Assembly (NCBI GenBank): GCA_965243095.1
Contig: OZ251530.1
Coordinates: 1,550,001-1,614,000, forward strand
Direction: 5' to 3'
Length of the DNA stretch: 64,000 bases
From: VXYL01 sp965243095
GTDB lineage: Bacteria; Pseudomonadota; Gammaproteobacteria; Pseudomonadales; Azotimanducaceae
The translations under genes were made by a program, and so were the position numbers. Positions 22,956 to 32,190 of the stretch are shown here, piece after piece. The first letter of the stretch is position 1; every line of letters starts with the position of its first letter. The notes beneath the pieces are model-generated. The model was not told the DNA's origin. It searched no databases and saw only the letters and a program-made list of their open reading frames with translations.

Positions 22956-25253
22956 ATGAAGCTGGCGATGCTCGCGCTGCCGGAACAGGCCGAGCCTCTC
23001 CCGCTCCTGCACCGTTGCGCCATCCTCTACCTGACCGTGCCGGTGTTGATCTGGCTGGTGGGATGGTTCGAGTGGTGGTTCGGTGTGCCGGCGGCGCTGC
23101 TGGTGGGCTTGGCCTTGGCGCCGGCGCTGCGCGGCGGCTGGCGGCCGCAGCGGCCTTCGGCGGCCGCGCTCGGCATCGTGGCGCTGGGTTTCGCTTGCAC
23201 GATGCTGACCGCCCACGGCGGCGTATTCGACGGCCAAAACTTCGACTGGCCCGACCGGCGCGCCCTGTTGCTGGATTTGAGCCGCCACCCTTGGCCGGTG
23301 TACGTCCGCGATGGCTTGGCGGACTATTTGCCTTGGGGCGGTGGCGAACGGGTTGCGCTGCTGCGCTACTACTTGGCGTGGTACATGGTGCCCGGTCTCG
23401 CCGGGCGCCTGTTCGGGCCGGGGGCGCTGAACTGGGCGGTGCCATTGTGGACCGCGGCCGGTCTGGCGCTGGTGCTGCTCTTGTTCGCGCGCGGGCTTGG
23501 CGGCAGGCGCGCCGTTCTCGCCGCCGGGATGTGCGTACTGTTCGGCGGCATGGACGCGCTGCGCGTGCTGCTCACGCATGGCCCCGAGTACTTCAACTTC
23601 CGCCTCGACCGTCTGGGTTGGCCGGGTGTTGACGTTGACTACCAAGAGGGGATGTGGATAGGAGAAAAGCTTGCGTTCTATGTGCCCTTCTTCGATGCTC
23701 TCCGGTCGGGCACCGACATCCTCGCCGCGGCGATGTACCTGTTGTTGATTGTGCGTTTGCGGCGCGACCCGCGGTTCGTTGCCGTGAGCGGTGTGGTGCT
23801 GGCGGGGGCGGTGTTTTGGTCGGTTTACGTCGCGATTGGGCTGCTGCCCTTTGTCGCCGTCCTGCTTTGGGAGAATCGGCAACGTGTTGCCGCGCTCGCA
23901 AGTTGGTCGAACCTGTGTTTGGCGGTGCCGCTCGCGGGATTGCTGGTGCTCTACCTCGCCTCCGGCGCACTGGATTTCGGTCACGGCTGGCTGGGGGAGG
24001 GGGAAACTTGGAGAAGACTGCTCCGCTGGGCGAGGCGTTTCTACCTCGCTGAGTTTCTCACGCTGGTCCTGTTCTTGCTGCTGTTTGCGCCGCGCTTGGT
24101 GCGCAACCCCTTTTTCTTCCCGATGTTGGCGACGTTGCTGCTGCTGCCGATGTATTACTTCGGCGGCCAACATTCGACTTCGAAGTGCTCCTTGCCGGCG
24201 CTTGTCCTCCTTTCTTGGTTCTGCGCCCGGTCGCTCTTGGTGCCCGCAACAGCATCGACCGGGATCGGCGAACGCGCCTCCGGCTTGCGTCGAGCCTGCC
24301 GGCGGGTGGGATTCGCCGGCGTGGTCTGTTGTCTGGCCATTGGCGCGGCGGCGCCGTTGCTGCATTTGGCGGTGTCCACCCGCGACGATGTGGCGTTTTC
24401 CTTCGCCGCTTCCGGGCTGACGACCTTTTCGGCGCATGGGTGGCCAAGTCACAATCTCGCCGCGGAAGCGTCGCCGTTGTTGGCGGCGATCTTGCGGGTC
24501 CCGGTTGTCGAAGCTCCGGGAGCCGTTGGCGAGCCGGTGTTCCGCGGGGACTTCGACATCCATGTGCGAGAGAAGAATCTCGTTCTCGTTAAGGAAGGCT
24601 GCGACCGCGAGGACCGCCTGCTGCGCGTGCGGTTCCCGAGCCCCCACACCAACGCTTGGCACCGGTTCGACGCGGCGCCGCGGTGGTACGGCGGCGGCTG
24701 CGGGGCGATGGTGAGTTTGCCGGGAAGGCGCGTACACAGCGCGCGGATTGGGCAATTGCCGCGCGACGGCGGCGATTGGGCCGTGGAGGTCCTGCTCGAC
24801 GAGTCCGGCGAAGCCGTTGGGGTGAGCCATCCGCCCCACTGCGCCTTCCACGGCATGGAATCGGGCCGGAGCTGCCCGGCGAATCCCGGCATCGCCGTTT
24901 TGCGCAGCGCGTATGCCCGCGCCAGTTCCAGTCCGCCGGCGGCGCAATCACTGTTCGACGTGTACGTCGACGACGAGTGGCTGACTCATGTGCGCGAACC
25001 GTGCGTCTTCGACGACATCAAGCCGAGGTTCTTCCTGCACCTGGTGCCGGCGGATCCGGCCGACCTGCCGCCGTCGCGCAAGAGAAGCGGCTTCGACAAC
25101 CGCGACTTCGCGTTCGGCGAGCGGGGCGGCCTGTTCGACGGGAAGTGCGTGGCGGTCTCGCGCCTCCCGTACCCGGTGCGCGAGGCGGGAACCGGACAGT
25201 TCTCCGCCGCCGGCGGCATCTGGTCGGCCACCGTGCGACCGGCGGAGCGCTAG
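22956..25253 (+). CDS. Tandem polytopic membrane protein, copy 1 (possible GT-C glycosyltransferase)
   Basis: A 765-residue protein with about 12 hydrophobic segments in the first 460 residues and a soluble C-terminal domain of about 290 residues, presumably periplasmic. The first large loop holds an acidic cluster (GQNFDWPDRRALLLDLSRHP) followed by RDGLADYLPWGGGERVALLRYY. This layout is like GT-C type glycosyltransferases, which use polyprenyl-phosphate sugars, but I cannot confirm the family. Residues about 228-258 (after LGWPG) differ strongly between the four copies. The poly-G tract of copies 3 and 4 is absent here; the equivalent place reads CGACCGGGATCGG. The copy is intact and the first of the array. 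Role is unknown: envelope polysaccharide or protein glycosylation is the best guess. Confidence 0.72.
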   Translation: MKLAMLALPEQAEPLPLLHRCAILYLTVPVLIWLVGWFEWWFGVPAALLVGLALAPALRGGWRPQRPSAAALGIVALGFACTMLTAHGGVFDGQNFDWPDRRALLLDLSRHPWPVYVRDGLADYLPWGGGERVALLRYYLAWYMVPGLAGRLFGPGALNWAVPLWTAAGLALVLLLFARGLGGRRAVLAAGMCVLFGGMDALRVLLTHGPEYFNFRLDRLGWPGVDVDYQEGMWIGEKLAFYVPFFDALRSGTDILAAAMYLLLIVRLRRDPRFVAVSGVVLAGAVFWSVYVAIGLLPFVAVLLWENRQRVAALASWSNLCLAVPLAGLLVLYLASGALDFGHGWLGEGETWRRLLRWARRFYLAEFLTLVLFLLLFAPRLVRNPFFFPMLATLLLLPMYYFGGQHSTSKCSLPALVLLSWFCARSLLVPATASTGIGERASGLRRACRRVGFAGVVCCLAIGAAAPLLHLAVSTRDDVAFSFAASGLTTFSAHGWPSHNLAAEASPLLAAILRVPVVEAPGAVGEPVFRGDFDIHVREKNLVLVKEGCDREDRLLRVRFPSPHTNAWHRFDAAPRWYGGGCGAMVSLPGRRVHSARIGQLPRDGGDWAVEVLLDESGEAVGVSHPPHCAFHGMESGRSCPANPGIAVLRSAYARASSSPPAAQSLFDVYVDDEWLTHVREPCVFDDIKPRFFLHLVPADPADLPPSRKRSGFDNRDFAFGERGGLFDGKCVAVSRLPYPVREAGTGQFSAAGGIWSATVRPAER

Positions 25254-25268
25254 CGAAGTGGGGACCGG

Positions 25269-27551
25269 ATGAAGCTGGCGATGCCCGTGCGGCCGGAACA
25301 GGCCGAGCCTCTTCCGCTGCTGCACCGTTGCGCCATCCTCTACCTGACGGTGCCGGTGTTGATCTGGCTGGTGGGATGGTTCGAGTGGTGGTTCGGCGTG
25401 CCGGCGGCGTTGCTTGTGGGCTTGGCCTTGGCGCCGGCGCTGCGCGGTGGCTGGCGGCCGCGGCGGCCTTCGGCGGCCGCGCTCGGCATCGTGGCGCTGG
25501 GTTTCGCCTGCACGATGCTGACGGCACACGGCGGCGTGTTCGACGGCAACAACCCGGACTGGTGGGACCGGCGCGCCTTGTTGCTGGATTTGAGCCGGCA
25601 TCCTTGGCCGGTGTACCTCCGCGACGGCTTGGCAGACTATCTGCCGTGGGGCGGCGGCGAGCGGGTCGCGCTGCTGCGCTACTACTTGGCGTGGTACATG
25701 GTGCCGGGCGTCGCCGGGCAACTGTTCGGGCCGGGGGCGTTGAACTGGGCGGTGCCGTTGTGGTCCTGGGCCGGTCTCGCGCTGGTGCTGCTCCTGTTCG
25801 CGCGCGGGCTCGGCGGCCGGCGCGCCGTTCTGGCCGCCGGGATTTTCCTCCTGTTCAGCGGCATGGATGTGCTGCGCTTGCCGTTCGTGCGCGGCCTCGA
25901 GTACTTCGACTTCCGCCTAGATCACTTGGGTTGGCCGGGTTTTGGCAGCCGCTACAACGAGGTGCTTTTGCTCGCGGACAAAATGGCGTTCTACTTTTCC
26001 TCCTTCGAGAGCTTCCGGTGGTCAACCGACATCATCGGAGCGGCGATGTACCTGTTGTTGATTGTGCGTTTGCGGCGCCACCCGCGGTTCGTTGCGGTGA
26101 GCGGCGTGGTGCTGGCGGCGGCGGTGTTTTGGTCGGTTTACGTCGCGATCGGGCTGCTGCCTTTCGTCGCGGTGCTGCTCTGGGAGAACCGACGGCGCTT
26201 TGCCGCGCTCGCAAGTTGGTCGAACCTGTGCTTGGCGGTGCCGCTGGCGGGATTGCTGGCGCTCTACCTCTCCTCCGGCGCGATGGATTTCGGCCACGGC
26301 TGGCTGTGGGACGGGTTTTCTTGGCGCAGACTGCTCCGCTGGGCGAGGCGTTTCTACCTCAGCGAGTTTCTCGTGCTGCTGTTGTTCTTGCTGCTGTTGC
26401 GCCCGCGCTTGGTGCGCAACCCTTTTTTCGTCCCGATGTTGGCGACGTTGCTGCTGTTGCCGTTGTACCACTTTGGCGGCCAACATTCGACATGGAAGAG
26501 CTCCTTGCCGGCGCTTGTCCTCCTCCCTTGGTTCTGCGCCCGGGCGCTGTTGGTGCCCGAAACGGATCGGCCGGGGTGGGCGCGCACCCGCGGCCTGCGG
26601 CGGGTCGGGTTCGCCGGCGTGGTCTGTTGTTTGGGCATTGGGGCGGTGGGGACGGTGCTGCACTTGGCGGCGTCAACGCGCGACGACGTGACGTTCTCGT
26701 ACGGCGCTTCCGGGTTGACGACGTTTGCGACGTTGGGGCTGCCCAGGGAAAATCTCGCCGCGGAAGCGTCGCCGTTATTGGCGGCGATCCTGCAAACCCC
26801 CGCTATCGAAGCGCCGAGAGCCGCCGGCGAGCCGGTGTTCCGGGCGGACTTCGACATCCATGTGCGCGAGAAGAATCTCGTTCTCGTTAAGGAAGGCTGC
26901 GACCGCGAGGACCGCCTGCTGCGCGTGCGGTTCCCGAGCCCCCACACCAACGCTTGGCACCGGTTCGACGCGGCGCCGCGGTGGTACGGCGGCGGCTGCG
27001 GGGTGATCGTGAGTTTGCCTGGAAGGCGCGTACACAGCGCGCGGATTGGGCAATTGCCGCGCGACGGCGGCGATTGGGCGGTGGAGATCCTGTTGGACGA
27101 ATCCGGCGAAGCCGTTGGGGTGAGCCATCCGCCGCACTGCGCCTTCAACAGCGCCGAGTCGGGCCGGAGTTGCCCGGCGAATCCCGGCATCGCCGCCTTG
27201 CGCGGCGCGTATGCCCGCGCCGGTTCCGCCGCGCCGGCGGCGCAATCACTGTTCGACGTGTACGTCGACGACGAGTGGCTGACCCATGTGCGCGAACCGT
27301 GCGTCTTCGACGACATCAAGCCGAGGTTCTTCCTGCACCTGGTGCCGGCGGATCCGGCCGACCTGCCGCCGTCGCGCAAGAGAAGCGGCTTCGACAACCG
27401 CGACTTCGCGTTCGGCGAGCGGGGCGGTCTGTTCGACGGGAAGTGCGTGGCGGTCTCGCGCCTCCCGTACCCGGTGCGCGAGGCGAGAACCGGGCAGTTC
27501 TCCGCCGCCGGCGGCATCTGGTCGGCCACCGTGCGACCGGCGGAGCGCTAG
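25269..27551 (+). CDS. Tandem polytopic membrane protein, copy 2 (possible GT-C glycosyltransferase)
   Basis: A 760-residue paralogue of copy 1 with the same topology, 15 bp downstream of it. The N-terminal 200 and C-terminal 290 residues are nearly the same as in copy 1. The segment after LGWPG reads GFGSRYNEVLLLADKMAFY, unlike the other copies. At the codon where copies 3 and 4 carry long G runs, this copy has GGGGTGGG, an interrupted run that keeps the frame. Intact. It shares a block of about 150 bp around the REKNLVLVKEGCDRED motif with copy 1 almost without change, which suggests recombination between copies. Confidence 0.72.
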   Translation: MKLAMPVRPEQAEPLPLLHRCAILYLTVPVLIWLVGWFEWWFGVPAALLVGLALAPALRGGWRPRRPSAAALGIVALGFACTMLTAHGGVFDGNNPDWWDRRALLLDLSRHPWPVYLRDGLADYLPWGGGERVALLRYYLAWYMVPGVAGQLFGPGALNWAVPLWSWAGLALVLLLFARGLGGRRAVLAAGIFLLFSGMDVLRLPFVRGLEYFDFRLDHLGWPGFGSRYNEVLLLADKMAFYFSSFESFRWSTDIIGAAMYLLLIVRLRRHPRFVAVSGVVLAAAVFWSVYVAIGLLPFVAVLLWENRRRFAALASWSNLCLAVPLAGLLALYLSSGAMDFGHGWLWDGFSWRRLLRWARRFYLSEFLVLLLFLLLLRPRLVRNPFFVPMLATLLLLPLYHFGGQHSTWKSSLPALVLLPWFCARALLVPETDRPGWARTRGLRRVGFAGVVCCLGIGAVGTVLHLAASTRDDVTFSYGASGLTTFATLGLPRENLAAEASPLLAAILQTPAIEAPRAAGEPVFRADFDIHVREKNLVLVKEGCDREDRLLRVRFPSPHTNAWHRFDAAPRWYGGGCGVIVSLPGRRVHSARIGQLPRDGGDWAVEILLDESGEAVGVSHPPHCAFNSAESGRSCPANPGIAALRGAYARAGSAAPAAQSLFDVYVDDEWLTHVREPCVFDDIKPRFFLHLVPADPADLPPSRKRSGFDNRDFAFGERGGLFDGKCVAVSRLPYPVREARTGQFSAAGGIWSATVRPAER

Positions 27552-27566
27552 CGAAGTGGGGACCGG

Positions 27567-29860
27567 ATGAAGCTCGCGATGCCCGCGCAGCCGGAACAGG
27601 CCGAGCCTCTTCCGCTGCTGCACCGTTGCGCCATACTCTATCTGATGCTGCCGGTGTTGATCTGGCTGGTGGGATGGTTCGAGTGGTGGTTCGGCGTGCC
27701 GGCGGCGCTGCTCGTGGGCTTGGCCTTGGCGCCGGCGCTGCGCGGTGGTTGGCGACCAAGTCGGCCTTCGCCGGCCGCGCTCGGCGTCGTGGCGCTCGGG
27801 TTCGCCTGTGTGATGCTGACGGCCCACGGCGGCGTTTTCGATGGCAACAACTGGGACTGGTGGGACCGGCGCGCCCTGTTGCTGGATTTGAGCCGCCATC
27901 CTTGGCCAATGTACGTCCGCGACGGCTTGGCGGACTATCTGCCGTGGGGCGGCGGCGAGCGCGTCGCGCTGCTGCGCTACTACTTGGCGTGGTACATGGT
28001 GCCCGGTCTCGCCGGGCGACTGTTCGGGCCGGCGGCGCTGAACTGGGCGGTGCCGTTGTGGTCCGGGGCCGGCCTGGCGCTGGTGCTGCTCCTGTTCGCG
28101 CGCGGGCTTGGCGGCCGGCGCGCCGTTCTCGCCGCAGGGATGTTCGTATTGTTCGGCGGCTTGGACGTGCTGCGCTTGCTGTTGATGCGCGGCCCCGAGT
28201 ACTTCGATTTCCGCCTCGATCACTTGGGTTGGCCGGGTATTGACATTGACTACGGCGACGCGATATTTCTCGGAGAAACATGGACGCACTATCAATCGTT
28301 TTTCGATGCTCTCCGGTGGTCCACCGACATCCTCGCCGCGGCGATGTACCTGTTGTTGATTGTGCGTTTGCGGCGCCATCCGCGGTTCGTCGCCGCGAGC
28401 GGCGTGGTGCTGGCGGCGGCGGTGTTCTGGTCGCCTTTCGTCGCGGCGGGGCTGCTGCCTTTCGTCGCGGTCCTGCTTTGGGAGAACCGGCAGCGCGTTG
28501 CCGCCCTCGCCAGTTGGTCGAACCTGTGCTTGGCGGTGCCGCTCGCGGGATTGCTGGTGCTCTACCTTTCCTCTGGTGCGCTGGACTTCGGCCACGGCTG
28601 GTTGTTGGGGGAGAGCTATCCTTGGCGCAGGCTGTTCCGGTGGGTGAGGCGTTTCTACCTCAGCGAGTTCGTCGGGTTGCTGCCGTTCCTGCTGCTGTTG
28701 CGCCCGCGCTTGGTGCGCAACCCTTTTTTCGTCCCGATGTTGGCGACGTTGCTGCTGTTGCCGTTGTACCACTTTGGCGGCCAACATTCGACGTGGAAGA
28801 GCTCCTTGCCGGCGCTTGTTCTCCTTTCCTGGTTCTGCGCCCGGTCGCTCTTGGAGCCCGAAACAGCCTGGGGGGGGGACGCGCCCGCGGCCTGTGGCGA
28901 GCCGGCCGGCGGGTGGGTTTCGCCGGCCTGGTCTGCTGTCTGGGCATTGGCGCGGTGGGGGTGCTGCCGCACTTGGCGACGTCAACCCGCGACGACGTGG
29001 CGTTTTCGTACGCCGCTTCCGGGTTGACGACCTTTGCGACGTTGGGGCTGCCCAGGGAGAATCTCGCCGCGGAAACGCCGCCGTTGTTGGCGGCTATCCT
29101 GCAAGCCCCGGTTGTCGATGCGCCGACAACCGTTGGCGAGCCGGTGTTCCGGGGGGATTTCGATGTCTATGTGCGCGAGAAGAATCTCGTTCTCGTCAAG
29201 GAACGCTGCGACCGCGAGGACCGCCTGCTGCGTGTGCGGTTCCCGAGCCCCGACACCAACGCTCGGCACCGTTTCGACGCCCCGCCGCGGTGGTACGCCG
29301 GCGGCTGCGGGGCGATGGTGAGCTTGCCGGGAAGGCGTGCCCTCAGTGTGTGGGTTGGGCAAACGCCGTCGGACGGCGGCGACTGGGCGGTGGGGGTCCT
29401 GTTCGACGAATTCGGCGAAGCCGCTGGGGTGACCCATCCAGCCCACTGTGTTTTCCACGATTTCGGGTCGGGGCGGATCTGCCCAGCGAGTCCCGGCATC
29501 GCCGCTTTGCGCAGCGCGTCCGCCCGCGCCAGTTCCGGTTCACCGGCAGCGCGGGCGCGGTTCGACGTGTACGTCGACGACGAGTGGCTCATCCATGTGC
29601 GCGAACCGTGCGTCTTCGACGACATCAAGCCGAGGTTCTTCCTGCACCTGGTGCCGGCGGACCCGGCGGACCTGCCACCACCACGCCAGCCTTTCGGCTT
29701 CGACAACCGCGACTTCGCGTTCGGCGAGCGGGGCGGTCTGTTCGACGGCAAGTGCGTGGCGGTTTCGCCCCTTCCCTACCCCGTGCGCGAGGCGAGAACC
29801 GGACAGTTCTCCGCCGCCGGCGGCGTCTGGTCGGCCACTGTGCGACCAGTGGGGCGTTAG
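27567..29860 (+). CDS. Tandem polytopic membrane protein, copy 3, out of frame at a G9 tract (phase OFF as assembled)
   Basis: The frame from ATG 27567 matches copies 1 and 2 for 434 residues up to a G9 run, then leaves the family sequence and stops at 29027. The family sequence resumes in the next frame (VGFAGLVCCLGIG onward) and runs to 29860. One extra G (G10, or G7) would give a continuous protein of about 764 residues. The OFF product would lose the last membrane helix and the whole C-terminal domain. The variable segment reads GIDIDYGDAIFLGETWTHY. It begins 15 bp after copy 2. It could also be a base-calling error in the homopolymer, but the same break in copy 4 argues for real contingency tracts. 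Confidence 0.7.
28870..28878 (+). repeat. G9 contingency tract in copy 3
   Basis: Nine consecutive G at gene offset 1303, flanked by CAGCCT and ACGCGCCCGCGGCC. The tract in copy 4 has the same offset and flanks. A length of 1 modulo 3 restores the frame. Confidence 0.8.
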
Positions 29861-29876
29861 CGAAGTTGGTGACCAG

Positions 29877-32184
29877 ATGAAGCTGCCGATGCTCGCGCGG
29901 CCGGAACAGGCCGAGCCTCTTCCGCTGCTGCACCGCTGCGCCATCCTCTACCTGACGGTGCCGGTGTTGATCTGGCTGGTGGGATGGTTCGAGTGGTGGT
30001 TCGGCGTGCCGGCGGCGCTGCTCGTGGGCTTGGCCTTGGCGCCGGCGCTGCGCGGTGGTTGGCGGCCGCGGCGGCCTGCGCCGGCCGCGCTCGGCGTCGT
30101 GGCGCTCGGGTTCGCCTGCACGATGCTGACGGCCCACGGCGGCGTGTTCGACGCCAACAACTACGACTGGTGGGACCGGCGCGGCTTGTTGCTGGATTTG
30201 AGCCGCCACCCTTGGCCGGTGTACGTCCGCGACGGCTTGGCGGACTACCTGCCTTGGGGCGGCGGCGAGCGGGTGGCGATGCTGCGCTACTACCTAGCGT
30301 GGTACATGGTGCCCGGTCTCGCCGGACGACTGTTCGGGCCGGCGGCGCTGAACTGGGCGGTGCCGTTGTGGTCCGGGGCCGGCCTGGCGCTGGTGCTGCT
30401 CCTGTTCGCGCGCGGGCTTGGCGGCCGGCGCGCCGTTCTCGCCGCAGGGATGTTCGTTCTGTTCGGCAGCTTGGACGCGCTGCGCTTGCTGCTCATCCAT
30501 GGCCCCGAGTACTTCAACTTCCGCCTCGACCGTTTGGGTTGGCCGGGCGTTGACGTTGCCTACAGAGACGGGATCAGGCTCGGAGAAAATTGGACCCTCT
30601 ATCAAGTTTTTTTCAAGGCTTTCCGGTACTCCACCGACATCCTCGCCGCGGCGATGTACCTGTTGTTGATTGTGCGTTTGCGGTGCCACCCGCGGTTCCT
30701 TGCCGCGAGCGGCGTGGTGCTGGCGGCGGCGGTGTTCTGGTCGCCTTTCGTCGCGGCGGGGCTGCTGCCTTTCGTCGCGGCCCTGCTTTGGGAGAACCGG
30801 CAGCGCGTTGCCGCCCTCGCCAGTTGGTCGAACCTGTGCTTGGCGGTGCCGCTCGCGGGATTGCTGGTGCTCTACCTTTCCTCTGGTGCGCTGGACTTCG
30901 GCCACGGCTGGTTGTTGGGGGAGAGCTATCCTTGGCGCAGGCTGTTCCGGTGGGTGAGGCGTTTCTACCTCAGCGAGTTCGTCGGGTTGCTGCCGTTCCT
31001 GCTGCTGTTGCGCCCGCGCTTGGTGCGCAACCCCTTTTTCTTCCCGATGTTGGCGACGTTGCTGCTGCTGCCCTTGTACCACTTTGGCGGCCAAAATTCG
31101 ACATGGAAGAGCTCCTTGCCGGCGCTTGTTCTCCTTTCCTGGTTCTGCGCCCGGTCGCTCTTGGTGCCCGCAACAGCCTGGGGGGGGGGGGGGGGGACGC
31201 GCCCGCGGCCTGTGGCGAGCCGGCCGGCGGGTGGGTTTCGCCGGCGTGGTCTGCTGTCTGGGCATTGGCGCGGTGGGGGTGCTGCCGCACTTGGCGACGT
31301 CAACCCGCGACGACGTGGCGTTTTCGTACGCCGCTTCCGGGTTGACGACGTTTGCGACGTTGGGACTGCCCAGGGAGAATCTCGCCGCGGAAACGCCGCC
31401 GTTGTTGGCGGCGATCTTGCAGTCCCCCGTTGTCGAAGCGCCGAGAGCTGCCGGCGAGCCGGTGTTCCGGGCGGACTTCGACATCCATGTGCGCGAGAAG
31501 AATCTCGTTCTCGTCAAGGAACATTGCGACCGCGAGGAGCGCCTGCTGCGTGTGCGGTTCCCGAGCCCCGACACCAACGCCCGGTACGATTTCGACGCGC
31601 CGCCGCGGTGGTACGGTGGCGGCTGCGGGGCGATGGTGAGTTTGCCGGGAAGGCGCGTACACAGTGCGCGGATTGGGCAATTGCCGCCCGACGGCGGCGA
31701 TTGGGCGGTGGAGATCCTGTTGGACGAGTCCGGCGAAGCCGTTGGGGTGAGCCGTCCGCCCCACTGCGCCTTCAACAGCGCCGAGTCGGGCCGGAGTTGC
31801 CCGGCGAATCCCGGCATCGCCGTTTTGCGCAGTGCGTATGCCCGCGCCGGTTCCGCTGCGCCGGCGGCGCGGTCGCGGTTCGACGTGTACGTCGACGACG
31901 AGTGGCTGACCCATGTGCGCGAACCGTGCGTCTTCGACGACATCAAGCCGAGGTTCTTCCTGCACCTGGTGCCGGCGGATCCGGCCGACCTGCCGCCGTC
32001 GCGCAAGAGAAGCGGCTTCGACAACCGCGACTTCGCGTTCGGCGAGCGGGGCGGTCTGTTCGACGGCAAGTGCGTGGCGGTCTCGCGCCTCCCGTACCCG
32101 GTGCGCGAGGCGAGAACAGGACAGTTCTCCGCCGCCGGCGGCGTCTGGTCGGCCGTTGTGCGACCGTCGGAAGGCAAGCCCTAG
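29877..32184 (+). CDS. Tandem polytopic membrane protein, copy 4, out of frame at a G17 tract (phase OFF as assembled)
   Basis: The frame from ATG 29877 follows the family for 434 residues to a run of 17 G, then reads through in the wrong frame as an Arg-rich sequence to 32300. The true C-terminal half (VGFAGVVCCLGIG onward) lies in another frame and ends at 32184. G16 or G19 would restore a protein of 768-769 residues. The variable segment reads GVDVAYRDGIRLGENWTLY. It begins 16 bp after copy 3, with which it shares about 250 bp without mismatch just upstream of the tract (28472-28723 against 30782-31033). It ends 6 bp from the convergent epimerase-like gene. Confidence 0.7.
31180..31196 (+). 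repeat. G17 contingency tract in copy 4
   Basis: Seventeen consecutive G at gene offset 1303, same flanks as in copy 3. It is much longer than the copy 3 tract, so it should slip more often. A length of 1 modulo 3 restores the frame. Confidence 0.8.
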
Positions 32185-32190
32185 CAGGTG

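Larger units (their letters stand above)
22956..32184 (+). repeat. Four-unit tandem gene array, about 2.3 kb per unit
   Basis: Units begin at 22956, 25269, 27567 and 29877 with spacers of 15-16 bp that are nearly the same (GCGAAGTGGGGACCGG before the ATG). Identity is high at both ends of each unit and low in a segment about 680-780 bp into each unit. Array size could vary by unequal recombination. Confidence 0.85.

Noticed and set aside
22818..32177. Long minus-strand open frames opposite the membrane-protein array
   Set aside because: They recur at the same place in each repeat unit and contain Gln/Arg/Pro-rich sequence, as expected for antisense of Leu/Ala-rich coding sequence.
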